Source: Microbacterium sp. (GTDB taxonomy: Bacteria > Actinomycetota > Actinomycetes > Actinomycetales > Microbacteriaceae). From it: a DNA stretch of 23,133 bases. Within the stretch, counting starts at the first letter, position 1; the number at the start of each line of letters is the position of its first letter. Of this stretch, positions 7,653 through 16,058 are shown one piece after another. The stretch lies in NCBI GenBank assembly GCA_003524435.1, contig DQHP01000106.1, positions 1 to 23,133 of the forward strand. The letters are read 5' to 3'. Made by a program: the position numbers and the translations under genes. The notes below the pieces were generated by a model. It saw only the letters and a list, made by a program, of their open reading frames with translations, was not told the DNA's origin and made no database searches.

Positions 7653-8737
7653 TGTCTCGTGTGGCGATGACCGGAGCCAATGGTTTCTTGGGTTGGCACA
7701 CGAAGCTTGCATTGCAAGAACAAGGCGCAGAAATCGCGTCGGTGGCAGTTGGCAATGGCTTCGACCCAGAGTATGCTCGCGCGGCGATTAGCGGGGCTAC
7801 TCGGGCTATACACATTGCGGGCGTCAATCGTGGGGAGGAGAGCGCGGTTAGCGAGGGCAACATCTGCTTCGCAGAGCAATTCGCGGAGGCTCTGAGCGCC
7901 GCCGCCGAACCGCCGCCTGTTGTGGTCTATGCGAACTCTACGCAATCGACGAATGGTTCGATATACGGAGAGTCGAAGGCTCGAGCTGCGGCAATCGTCG
8001 CGGACGCGGCCGCGGCCGTGGGTGCGGAGTACGTGAACGTCATGCTGCCGAACCTATTCGGTGAGCATGGTAGACCGTTCTACAACGCGGTGACTGCGAC
8101 TTTCTGTCACCTTCTGGCGTCAGGCCAGCATCCGAGTGTTGAGAACGACAAGGAGCTGACGCTTCTTCACGCGCAGAATGCGGCTGATCTACTCACAGGC
8201 GTCACTAGCTCCACGACAGAGGTTAAGGAGAGCGTTTCGGGGCTGTTGACCCGACTTACCGAGATCGCCGAGACGTATTCCCTTGGGGACATTCCTGACA
8301 TTGCAGATCCTTTCCAACTGGATTTATTCAACACTTTCCGGTCGTACACGTTTGAGTCATCTACACCGATCCGTCCCACACGCCATGCGGATGCGCGGGG
8401 TTCTTTTTTCGAAATTCTGCGGTCTCACGGCGGTGAGGGCCAGTCCTCGTTTTCTACTACAGTGCCCGGCATCAGTCGCGGCGATCATTTTCACAGGCGT
8501 AAAGTTGAACGTTTTACCGTCCTTGCAGGTAGAGGCACGATCTCGTTGCGCAAACTTTTTACCGATCGCGTGTATGACTTCGCGGTTGATGGAGATCAAC
8601 CTGCGGCCGTCGATATGCCGACGGGTTGGGCACACAAGATTGCGAATACGGGCTCCGAGATGCTGTACACCTCATTTTGGACGAACGATCTATTTGACCC
8701 TAAACATCCCGATACGATCGCAGAGGCAGTGTCATGA
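7652..8737 (+). CDS. fnlB: UDP-4-keto-sugar C3-epimerase/C4-reductase with cupin domain (FnlB/WbjC/Cap5F)
   Basis: Second enzyme of UDP-L-FucNAc synthesis, 361 residues. The N-terminal Rossmann domain starts with VAMTGANGFLGWHTKLAL (cofactor loop at residues 8-14), and the catalytic YGESK lies near residues 104-108. The C-terminal cupin domain (about 245-361) contains GDHFHRRKVERF, with metal-binding His residues, and DMPTGWAHKIANTG. This two-domain architecture is that of Cap5F, where the cupin carries C3-epimerase activity and the Rossmann domain reduces the 4-keto group. The start ATG 7652 overlaps the fnlA stop, with GAGAGG eight bases upstream. The stop overlaps fnlC as ATGA, so the three proteins are probably made in a coupled way. 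The domain order and neighbours make this assignment secure. Confidence 0.93.
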   Translation: MSRVAMTGANGFLGWHTKLALQEQGAEIASVAVGNGFDPEYARAAISGATRAIHIAGVNRGEESAVSEGNICFAEQFAEALSAAAEPPPVVVYANSTQSTNGSIYGESKARAAAIVADAAAAVGAEYVNVMLPNLFGEHGRPFYNAVTATFCHLLASGQHPSVENDKELTLLHAQNAADLLTGVTSSTTEVKESVSGLLTRLTEIAETYSLGDIPDIADPFQLDLFNTFRSYTFESSTPIRPTRHADARGSFFEILRSHGGEGQSSFSTTVPGISRGDHFHRRKVERFTVLAGRGTISLRKLFTDRVYDFAVDGDQPAAVDMPTGWAHKIANTGSEMLYTSFWTNDLFDPKHPDTIAEAVS

Positions 8738-9846
8738 ATAAACTCAAAGTCTTAACTGTTGTCGGGACGAGACCCGAGATTATACGCCTCTCGGCCACCA
8801 TCAAGCTTCTCGACCGGCACACTGACCATGTCTTGGTGCACACCGGCCAAAACTACGATTACGAACTCAATGAAGTCTTCTTTGAAGACTTGGGGCTTCG
8901 CCGCCCCGATCATTTTCTTAATGCAGATACCTCTTCGCTGGGTAAGGCGCTCGGGTCGATCTTGGCTGAGACAGAGCAGGTGCTTATCGAAGAGGCTCCG
9001 GACGCGTTCCTTGTGCTCGGCGACACAAATAGCTGTATCTCTTCTGTTATTGCAAAGCGACGTAAAATCCCCGTGTTCCACATGGAAGCAGGCAACCGTT
9101 CTTTTGATGAGAACGTTCCTGAGGAGACCAACCGTCGCTTAGTTGATCACGTGTCCGATTACAATCTCGTATACACAGAACACGCCCGTCGAAATCTCTT
9201 GAGCGAGGGAATACATCCATCGAGAATCTTGCTTACCGGTTCTCCGATGCGCCAGGTACTCGACCAAAATGCAGAGCAGATCGCGGCAAGCGATGTTCTG
9301 GAGCGTCAGGGACTTTCGAGCGGCGAATATTTCCTGGTGAGTCTTCACCGCGAAGAGAACGTCGACAACGCAGAGCGACTTAGTGCAGCGGTCAAGTCGC
9401 TTCAAGCCCTCCGAGCCAAGTACGGTCTCCCGATCCTTGTGTCGACCCACCCGCGGACCCGAAATCGGCTTGAGGCTCTTGAGGAGTCGACAAAAGAGGG
9501 CATCGTGTTCCACGCTCCGTTCGGTTTTCATGACTACAACAAGCTCCAAAAGGAGGCCAAGCTGGTGCTGTCGGACAGTGGCACGATCAGCGAGGAGGCT
9601 GGAATTCTAGGTTTCCCGGCAGTAACGATGCGAGACTTCATTGAGCGTCCAGAATCACTCGATGCTGGCGCGATCGTTACCACGGGGGTGGAGGAAGGGC
9701 CGGTACTGGCAGGCGTCGCATTGGCGCTCGAAGAACCCGCAAGCAGCATCGCCGCCGAGTACCTGGTGGCTGACTCAGCGCAACGCGCACTGTCCTTCAT
9801 AGTCAGTACGGCTCACAGCCACCGACGACGTCTCGGCTTGCTCTGA
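8734..9846 (+). CDS. fnlC: UDP-HexNAc C2-epimerase completing UDP-L-FucNAc (FnlC/WbjD/Cap5G)
   Basis: Member of the UDP-GlcNAc 2-epimerase superfamily, 370 residues, GT-B fold. It should invert C2 of the 6-deoxy-L-talose intermediate to give UDP-L-FucNAc. Seen: VVGTRPEIIRL at the N-terminus, VHTGQNYDYELNEVFF, LVLGDTNSCISS near residue 95, HMEAGNRSFDENVPEETNRR near 114-133, LVSLHREENVDN, STHPRTRNRLE and LSDSGTISEEAGILGFP. The NRSFDENVPEE form of this motif fits WbjD/Cap5G better than WecB, which has GLRT at that place. It sits third in a fnlA-fnlB-fnlC order identical to that of known L-FucNAc loci and starts inside the fnlB stop (ATGA). Epimerisation to a different sugar is possible but less likely given the context. 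Confidence 0.93.
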   Translation: MNKLKVLTVVGTRPEIIRLSATIKLLDRHTDHVLVHTGQNYDYELNEVFFEDLGLRRPDHFLNADTSSLGKALGSILAETEQVLIEEAPDAFLVLGDTNSCISSVIAKRRKIPVFHMEAGNRSFDENVPEETNRRLVDHVSDYNLVYTEHARRNLLSEGIHPSRILLTGSPMRQVLDQNAEQIAASDVLERQGLSSGEYFLVSLHREENVDNAERLSAAVKSLQALRAKYGLPILVSTHPRTRNRLEALEESTKEGIVFHAPFGFHDYNKLQKEAKLVLSDSGTISEEAGILGFPAVTMRDFIERPESLDAGAIVTTGVEEGPVLAGVALALEEPASSIAAEYLVADSAQRALSFIVSTAHSHRRRLGLL

Positions 9847-9847
9847 C

Positions 9848-11032
9848 TTGGCGCGAAAAGAACAGATGGTCTGTTATATCGCGTCAGAGATCCGGATGCA
9901 CATCGACTCTGATGGCCGAATCCGCGCCAAACATCCCGCAGCGGCTTACCCGGTGTGGCGACCTTTCGTCGAAGCATTCGGACGTATCACTCTTCTGGCG
10001 CGCGTAGACGAGGTCGGTGTTGATGATTCTGGAGTGATCGTCGAGGGAGATGGGGTCAGGGTAGAGCGATTGCCCTACTACGTTGGATTGCGATCGACTC
10101 CGCTCGGAATGTTGCGGGTACGTCGAAGATTGCGAAATATTGGTACTCGCGACGATGTTTTCGTTGGCCGTGTGCCCGAGTTAGTGTCGTTGGCAGTCCT
10201 AGCTCGCGCTCGATCAGCGGGCGCAAGAAACCTGGCGATCCTGGCAGCTGACCCCCAGACATTGCAGAGTCTCGCGCCGCGGCCGTTCGGGCCGCTAATA
10301 GCGGCGCTCTGGACGTGGTTGAGCAGGAGAGCGGTGCGCTCAGCCGATGCCGTCAGTTATGTGTCAGAGCGGTATTTCCAATCGAAGTACCCGGCAAGAA
10401 GTGGCGCGCCTACGATAGGGCGATCCAATGTGATCCTCCCCGATGGCTGGATCAAGGACGGGCCCCGACGAAGAACCCAAAGGGACCGAATTCGCTTGAT
10501 TACCATCGGCGCTCTTGATCACAAAGTGAAGGGGATGGACTTTCTTCTCGATGTCATGGCGTCTCTAGCGGAAGAAGGGCTGTCGGCAACGCTGACCATC
10601 ATCGGCGATGGGGTGCTCCGTACGGAACTGGAGAAGGACGCTAACGAGCGCGGATTGGACGTAAACTTCGCTGGGCAAGTGCAAGAAAAGGCGCGCATTC
10701 GGAATTTGCTTGACGCCGCCGACGTGTATGTTTCGGGTTCACGTTCAGAAGGCCTGCCGCGCGCGACGATCGAGGCAATGGCGCGGAGTCTCCCGGTAGT
10801 CACGACCGATGCGGGTGCGGCTGGTGAACTGGTCGGAACGCCGTTTCTGACGCAGATTGATAAGCGGGACGCTTTCAGCCGAGCAATTTATCTTTTGGCA
10901 AGCGACTCTGAGGAGTACCAGCTCCAGTCCCGCCGTAGTCTGGAAGTGTCAGTCCGGGTGAGCGACGCGGCGAGCCCCGATCGTTTCGCAGCTTTCCTCC
11001 GTAAAAATTTCATGGGTGATTGGGTTGACTAA
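9848..11032 (+). CDS. Glycosyltransferase, family 4 type
   Basis: GT-B glycosyltransferase of up to 394 residues, cytoplasmic or membrane-peripheral, adding one sugar of the repeat unit. The C-terminal donor half is clear: LITIGALDHKVKGMDFLLDV, TLTIIGDGVLRTELEKDA, FAGQVQEKARIRNLLDAADV and SRSEGLPRATIEAMARSLPV, which includes the E-x7-E motif of GT4 retaining enzymes near residue 305. The N-terminal acceptor half is divergent (YIASEIRMHIDSDGRIRAKH) and has no obvious specificity signature. TTG 9848 lies two bases after the fnlC stop and lacks a ribosome binding site. ATG 9866, with GAAAAG upstream, is a good alternative that loses six residues. Donor and linkage are unknown. Confidence 0.9.
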   Translation: MARKEQMVCYIASEIRMHIDSDGRIRAKHPAAAYPVWRPFVEAFGRITLLARVDEVGVDDSGVIVEGDGVRVERLPYYVGLRSTPLGMLRVRRRLRNIGTRDDVFVGRVPELVSLAVLARARSAGARNLAILAADPQTLQSLAPRPFGPLIAALWTWLSRRAVRSADAVSYVSERYFQSKYPARSGAPTIGRSNVILPDGWIKDGPRRRTQRDRIRLITIGALDHKVKGMDFLLDVMASLAEEGLSATLTIIGDGVLRTELEKDANERGLDVNFAGQVQEKARIRNLLDAADVYVSGSRSEGLPRATIEAMARSLPVVTTDAGAAGELVGTPFLTQIDKRDAFSRAIYLLASDSEEYQLQSRRSLEVSVRVSDAASPDRFAAFLRKNFMGDWVD

Positions 11033-11048
11033 TCGGGAGCGGCTTTCG

Positions 11049-12344
11049 ATGCGGTCAGCAACTGTTTTTCGCGGGGTGCTGGCTGCGCTGGTGAGCAGGG
11101 GTATTTACGTACTTGCGCCGTTGGTGACGATCCCTCTCGCGCTCCAGCAGCTCGGTGTGAACGGATACGGCGCATGGTCAGCGGCCCTTGCTTTGACGGC
11201 GTTCACGAGTTTCGCGGACCTTGGCCTCGGCGTTGGGCTGATGACAAGGTTGGCAGGTGCGCTCGCTGACAGCGACCGTGACCGAGCGCGGGTTCTAGTT
11301 GCGTCGACGTACGGAATGGCAGCGGCTATTGTGGCGCTGCTGATCGCCGCGCTCTGGTCAACCGCTCCGTGGATTGACTGGGCTCAGATCATTGGCGGTA
11401 GTGGCCCCGGTGACCAGGCGATCGTGCTGATCACGCTTACTGTATTCCTTCTCAACGTTGTCGCAGGGCTTATCGTTCGCATCCAGTACGCTGCGCAGCA
11501 GGTGGCTCTTTCCAATGCATGGCAGTCAGCGGCGAGCTTGATGGGGATCGGGGGAGTATTAGCGGCGGTCGCACTTGACGTCTCTTCGCCCATATTCGTG
11601 TTGATGGCCGGAGCGAGTCAGACCTTCGTGACGCTAGTTAACGCTTGGTGGTTTTTCACGTTCGGAGCTGGCCGCGAATTCCGACCGTCCATCCGCTCGT
11701 TCAGGGGGTCGGAAAGCAAAGCGCTCATCAGATTGGGTGGAAGATTTCTAATAATTTCTGTGCTCATTTCTCTATCGATGGCAACGGATCCGTTGATCAT
11801 AGGCAATGCAGTCGGCCTTGAGGCGGTCGCCGAATATGCGGTGCCGGCCAAGATATTTGCCATGCTGACGACCGTCGTCAGCGCAATCTCGATCCCTTTG
11901 TGGACCGCAAACGTTGAAGCGCTCCGAGTCGGCGATGCCGCGTGGGTTCGTCGTATCACTCAACGCATGACGGTGCTGTCCGGAGGATCGGTTCTGGTTC
12001 TTGCCGCAGTCGCCGTGCTTCTCGCACCATGGGTGATTGCGACCTGGCTCGGAGGGCAAATCGATCCGTCCGTAATCCTACTGTGCGGGCTCGGAACAGT
12101 CGCAACGGTTCAGGCGATAGCCGCACCGCTTTTCATGGTTCAGAACGCTGCGGAAGTACTGTTGCCTCAGACGATTGGATACGCACTCCTTCTTCTCATG
12201 GTGCCGATCAAATGGTTCGTTGTCGTCGGATTCGGTTCGGAGTGGATACCGTGGATTACGGTTGCCGGCTATTGCTTGTTCGTCTGGCCAACTGCCGTTG
12301 TCGGATACCGGAGGGCAGTGCGCCACGGAGGAACAGAGGTATGA
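11049..12344 (+). CDS. wzx: Wzx-type flippase (MOP/polysaccharide transporter family)
   Basis: Integral membrane protein of 431 residues with about 12-14 hydrophobic helices spread over its full length, expected to flip the undecaprenyl-diphosphate-linked repeat unit to the outer face. Typical early signature: LAALVSRGIYVLAPLVTIPL, then LGVNGYGAWSAALALTAF and FADLGLGVGLMTRLA. Later hydrophobic blocks include FLLNVVAGLIVRIQYAAQQ, LISLSMATDPLIIGNAVG and VLVLAAVAVLLAPWVIATWL. ATG 11049 has GGGAG nine bases upstream and is preferred; GTG 11016 would overlap the preceding gene by 17 bases. Its stop overlaps the next ATG (ATGA at 12341). The neighbouring glycosyltransferases and the Wzy gene support the role. 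Confidence 0.92.
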   Translation: MRSATVFRGVLAALVSRGIYVLAPLVTIPLALQQLGVNGYGAWSAALALTAFTSFADLGLGVGLMTRLAGALADSDRDRARVLVASTYGMAAAIVALLIAALWSTAPWIDWAQIIGGSGPGDQAIVLITLTVFLLNVVAGLIVRIQYAAQQVALSNAWQSAASLMGIGGVLAAVALDVSSPIFVLMAGASQTFVTLVNAWWFFTFGAGREFRPSIRSFRGSESKALIRLGGRFLIISVLISLSMATDPLIIGNAVGLEAVAEYAVPAKIFAMLTTVVSAISIPLWTANVEALRVGDAAWVRRITQRMTVLSGGSVLVLAAVAVLLAPWVIATWLGGQIDPSVILLCGLGTVATVQAIAAPLFMVQNAAEVLLPQTIGYALLLLMVPIKWFVVVGFGSEWIPWITVAGYCLFVWPTAVVGYRRAVRHGGTEV

Positions 12345-13600
12345 GTTCAGAGACGAAAATCCTGGCGCTCGGTGCTGGAGGAGGTCAAATGCCTAACGCG
12401 ACCGGCCAAACGCTCCGCAGCCTATACCTAGATCTGCCGCACGAGAATCTGCTCGAGCTCGTGTACACCGCCGGTGGTGAGTCAGCTGTGACTATTCCTG
12501 CGACCGTTGCTCCGATCGACCTCGCTCTTCGCGGCGTCGTCAGAGCGATCCGCAAGTTGCGTGGTAGCGGAGGAGACGACCCACCAACTGCGCTCAATGA
12601 TGCGATCAAGGTCGACGGGCAGTCGACAACGGCACGCGTGTGGAAGGACCTCCGAGCCGCAGCAGACGTCTCACCCGTCCGCATTTCGAGAGGCCTCCTA
12701 GCTCAAATACAGGACTTTGGCCCAGATGTAATCTATACGCTGCTTGGGAACGTAAGGATCATGAAGCTTGCCATCGCCCTGTCGGAGGAGCTTGACATCC
12801 CTATCGTCCCTCACTTCATGGACGACTGGCCCGGGACGCTCTATCCGAACGGAGAACTCGGAGGACGCGCGCGTTCCTCGGCACTCCGATCTCTCGACCG
12901 CGTCCTAGATAGAAGCCCAGTGCTGGTGTGTATCGGGGACATGATGGCTGCCGAGTATCGGCAACGATATGCAAGGCCGGTGCACGTCGCTGCCTTTGGG
13001 ATCGAAGAGCCGGCGACGCCTGCCTATACTGCGCGGCGGTCGGCATCGTCTAGAAGACTTGTCTACGCAGGAGGGCTCCATCTCGGACGGCAACATGTGC
13101 TCGAGTGGGTAGCATCCTGCTTGGAGGGCAGTGACTGGATGTTGGAAGTGTACGCGCCGACCAGTGGGACGCCGACTCCCAATATTCGATACATGCCGCC
13201 GGTTGCCGTTGGCGAGATATCGACGTTGCTGGCAGCGGCTGATGCGCTCCTTTTCGTCGAGTCGCTGGAACCTTCGATCGCCGACTACACGCGGCTGTCG
13301 GTTTCAACGAAGTCTGCGCAGTACGTCGGAGCCAATCGACCCGCGATTCTGATAGGTCCCGCTCGACAGGCAAGCATTGAGCTACTCAGTGAAAATCTAG
13401 CGGCGAGCATCCACATCGATAGGCTTTCCGACGCTTCAGCAGTAGAAATTCAATTCTTTCTGGAATCTGGACTGCCGGCATGCATCCCGGCGCGTAAAGT
13501 GCCACCACAGTTTTCCGGTCGGGCAATGCGAGAATCGATGATAGCTGCGATCGAGTCGGCCGCCGAGATCTGGACGAGCAGAGGAAACGGACGAGGATGA
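12341..13600 (+). CDS. Divergent glycosyltransferase-like protein
   Basis: A 419-residue protein whose start is fixed by GGAGGAA seven bases before ATG 12341 and by the ATGA overlap with wzx; the same frame is open further upstream but only inside wzx. It reads as a GT-B-like enzyme: an N-terminal Gly-rich turn (ILALGAGGGQMPNATG), FGPDVIYTLLGNVRIMKLA, the acidic IVPHFMDDWPGTLYP, VLVCIGDMMAAEYRQRY, RRLVYAGGLHLGRQHVLEWV, and a late donor-site-like stretch LSVSTKSAQYVGANRPAILI. The classical GT4 E-x7-E motif is not obvious, so a specific family is not claimed. Its place between wzx and another glycosyltransferase, and the coupled ends, argue that it adds one sugar of the repeat unit. A modifying role is the main alternative. 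Confidence 0.8.
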   Translation: MSSETKILALGAGGGQMPNATGQTLRSLYLDLPHENLLELVYTAGGESAVTIPATVAPIDLALRGVVRAIRKLRGSGGDDPPTALNDAIKVDGQSTTARVWKDLRAAADVSPVRISRGLLAQIQDFGPDVIYTLLGNVRIMKLAIALSEELDIPIVPHFMDDWPGTLYPNGELGGRARSSALRSLDRVLDRSPVLVCIGDMMAAEYRQRYARPVHVAAFGIEEPATPAYTARRSASSRRLVYAGGLHLGRQHVLEWVASCLEGSDWMLEVYAPTSGTPTPNIRYMPPVAVGEISTLLAAADALLFVESLEPSIADYTRLSVSTKSAQYVGANRPAILIGPARQASIELLSENLAASIHIDRLSDASAVEIQFFLESGLPACIPARKVPPQFSGRAMRESMIAAIESAAEIWTSRGNGRG

Positions 13601-14721
13601 AAGCTTTGTATGTGACGCCGAGCACATTCCGCGTTATCAATGCGGGTGCACTTCGGAACCTAAATATCGCGAATGCACTGGCTCTCGGCGGACACACGGT
13701 AACTCTGCTCACGGGCGACGGTCCGGAGGACGTGAAATCATCCGCGTGGGAAGGTTTGTCTGAGCCGGGCGTCACAATGCGAAGCAACGGGGCATCTCGG
13801 GCCGGGCGTCTGTCTCGCCTTCGACGTGCGTTTGCCGGTAACGCTATCGACCCAAAGATGCTGAAGTCGATCGATGCCGTTGTTGCGTATAACCCTGGGC
13901 CGCTTCAATATCTTCGTCTGCGCCGAGCAACGCGAGCACAGGGCATTCGTCTCGTAGTTGACATCAGTGAATGGTTCTCACAGGACGAGCTACCTGGGTC
14001 CTGGTTCTCTCCCTATTCATGGCTCTATGAAGTGTTCATGAGAACGTTGCCGCCAATGCTCGGCAGGGGCGGCCGAGCATTGGCGATCTCAAGTCCCATG
14101 GCAGCCTGGCTCAGCTCACGCGGTGGCGAGACGCTGGTAGTGCCTCCGTTGTCTGCGGTACGCCCGCATGGAAATAAGCAGTCCAACGATATTCGACGGA
14201 TCGTTCTCTCTGGCAGCGGTATTTCAAAAGGCGGAAAGGACGCTGCGGCGCTCGAGTTGCTGATTAGCCTGGCTGAGAGCGGCTCAGAAGCGCTGCGGGA
14301 CACCGAATTCAACGTGCTTGGCCGCGTGGATCAACATACATCGCGCCGGTTGGTTGAGCTAGCTGATCGAGTCTCGGTGGTCGAGCATGGATGGCTGGAA
14401 TGGAAGCAAGCGCTTGAGGTTGCTGAGCGCGCTGATTGGATGCTTCTGCTACGCGACCCGACACTACGACGGCACCGACTCGGGTATCCATCGAAAGTAA
14501 TTGAGAGTCTCAACTTGGGCGTACCCGTCATCGTGAACGTCTGTGGGGGAACGACAGACTATCTTCAAGAGGGGACCAATGCGGTCATCGCCAGAGGCGT
14601 GACCGCAGAGTGCTTGTCGGATGCGTTAAGGCGTGCTCGTCCGGGATTGTCTCCTACCGCGGAAGCGAGATTCATTCCTTCGGAGTGGACCAAGCGGCTG
14701 TCCTCGTTTCTATTCAATTGA
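13597..14721 (+). CDS. Glycosyltransferase, family 4-like
   Basis: GT-B-type protein of 374 residues. The N-terminus is MKALYVTPSTFRVINAGALR followed by NLNIANALALGGHTVTLLTG, a common start for GT4 enzymes. Further motifs are VVAYNPGPLQYLRLRR, VVDISEWFSQDELPGSWFSP, RRIVLSGSGISKGGKDAAAL, NVLGRVDQHTSRRLVELA, and the donor-site segment HRLGYPSKVIESLNLGVPVI, in which PSK..E takes the place of a standard E-x7-E. ATG 13597 overlaps the preceding stop as ATGA and has GGACGAGG just upstream. It is the last glycosyltransferase before the polymerase gene. With the GT4-GNAT fusion and the proteins at 9848 and 12341 it gives four transferases after the initiating enzyme, so a repeat unit of about five sugars is plausible (inference). 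Confidence 0.87.
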   Translation: MKALYVTPSTFRVINAGALRNLNIANALALGGHTVTLLTGDGPEDVKSSAWEGLSEPGVTMRSNGASRAGRLSRLRRAFAGNAIDPKMLKSIDAVVAYNPGPLQYLRLRRATRAQGIRLVVDISEWFSQDELPGSWFSPYSWLYEVFMRTLPPMLGRGGRALAISSPMAAWLSSRGGETLVVPPLSAVRPHGNKQSNDIRRIVLSGSGISKGGKDAAALELLISLAESGSEALRDTEFNVLGRVDQHTSRRLVELADRVSVVEHGWLEWKQALEVAERADWMLLLRDPTLRRHRLGYPSKVIESLNLGVPVIVNVCGGTTDYLQEGTNAVIARGVTAECLSDALRRARPGLSPTAEARFIPSEWTKRLSSFLFN

Positions 14722-14801
14722 CAAGGCCGGACGATGCAACGCTCAATCACCGAAGGCCTAATACGTTCCGACCCATTGAGAGCGAGAAGTGGAGGGAGAT
14801 G

Positions 14802-16058
14802 ATGACAATGACGATGCCTGTCACCGAGCGGCGGGGCGGACGCTTTAGTTCCATTGGGGGCGCGCTTCTTGTCGCCACTCCTGCCGCCGTTAGCGTAGTC
14901 AATATCACCCTCGGTTCATATGTTCTCGCCGTATTGATCGTGGTCATGGGGGCGTATCGGTTACGAACTCGGACGATGATTGCGTCAATAGAATGGCTGA
15001 TCTTGCTTGGGGTTGCAGTCATCCTGGTCAGTCCCTACTGGGGGCTAGCTGCTGTCGGCCACGGCGTGGATGTCGTTTCCCCGACGTTGGGCGCTGCTCT
15101 CTCGGTCGCGTATGTTCTACCGGTTCGCTGGTTCATTGGGGCGAGTCGGCGACGATTCATCACATACGTTCTCGTCCTGCTGGCTGTTGGAGTGGCGCTC
15201 GCGGCGTTCGTCTACTTCAACGGCGTGGAAACGCAGGTCGCCGACCTGACAACTCGACGTTTCGTAGAATTTGCCAATGCGAACTTCATTGCTGCAGTAC
15301 TCGCCACATGCGCCTCTTTCGCGCTCTTTCTCGCTTTTTGGCTCGAGATTTCCCTGGGATTTCGTGTTGGATTCTTTCTATTGGCACTGGCCGTATCCTT
15401 TGTCGTGTATCAGACCGGATCTCGGGCATCGCTCTTCGGTGTTGTGGCCGCCGCGTTAGGCATGATCTTTTTACGGTGGGCTTCTCGCTTCTACCGTGGG
15501 CTTGTTCTGTTTATTATGGTCGTGAGCCTAATCATCGGTCTCTTCCCTGAGCTGTTCACAAGACTCCTGGGAATCGGGGCGGGTGCACTCTCGACGTCCT
15601 CTACGTTGAGCCGATCGAATGCCAACTTGCTGGATGCATCGGGGCGGCTCGAGTTGTGGAGAGGGGCGATCGAGGCGTTCGAGCAGTCGCCCATCTTCGG
15701 ATGGGGCCCGGGAGTCTATGGCACTCTCTTCGAGCCGGAAGGGTTACCTTCGCATTCCTGGACGCCTGAGATCCTCGCAAGCGTTGGCATACTCGGGATC
15801 GCCATCTTCATGCCGATCATCTTTAAGAGTTACACTGCGGAAGCGCCGATATTCCGTAAACCACGCAACAAACAGTTTGCAAAGCAATCTATGCTTTGGA
15901 ATGCGACTACTGCTATTGCCGTGCTACCAAGTCTCGTCCTTTCCACGCATCAGTGGAACATGTGGGCTTGGTGTGTAATTGCATTGTGGACTTGCTCTCC
16001 GCTTCTGGACTCGCCTCACGAGTTTGTTGAAAAAAACCCACGAGGCGACGCCTGCTGA
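14802..16058 (+). CDS. wzy: O-antigen-polymerase/ligase-type membrane protein (Wzy)
   Basis: Polytopic membrane protein of 418 residues, about ten helices, expected to polymerise lipid-linked repeat units at the outer membrane face. The Wzy_C/O-antigen ligase signature is clear: VYQTGSRASLFGVVAAALG, then a periplasm-facing-type loop with SSTLSRSNANLLDASGRLEL followed by WRGAIEAFEQSPIFGWGPGV and a His in GLPSHSWTPEIL, followed by two more helices. Four in-frame ATG codons lie at 14799, 14802, 14808 and 14814 after GGAGGGA (14791-14797); I chose 14802 for its six-base spacing from GGAGG. The frame continues upstream to 14610 inside the previous gene but is not expected to be translated there. 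In a Gram-positive cell the enzyme would act as polymerase, not as a lipid-A ligase. Confidence 0.9.
   Translation: MTMTMPVTERRGGRFSSIGGALLVATPAAVSVVNITLGSYVLAVLIVVMGAYRLRTRTMIASIEWLILLGVAVILVSPYWGLAAVGHGVDVVSPTLGAALSVAYVLPVRWFIGASRRRFITYVLVLLAVGVALAAFVYFNGVETQVADLTTRRFVEFANANFIAAVLATCASFALFLAFWLEISLGFRVGFFLLALAVSFVVYQTGSRASLFGVVAAALGMIFLRWASRFYRGLVLFIMVVSLIIGLFPELFTRLLGIGAGALSTSSTLSRSNANLLDASGRLELWRGAIEAFEQSPIFGWGPGVYGTLFEPEGLPSHSWTPEILASVGILGIAIFMPIIFKSYTAEAPIFRKPRNKQFAKQSMLWNATTAIAVLPSLVLSTHQWNMWAWCVIALWTCSPLLDSPHEFVEKNPRGDAC

Noticed and set aside
11942..12340. Long in-frame extension upstream of the glycosyltransferase at 12341
   Set aside because: It lies inside wzx, reads as an Arg/Ser-rich frame-shadow sequence, and ATG 12341 has a good ribosome binding site.
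14610..14801. In-frame extension upstream of wzy
   Set aside because: It overlaps the end of the preceding glycosyltransferase gene and has no hydrophobic start; GGAGGGA at 14791 sets the start at about 14802.
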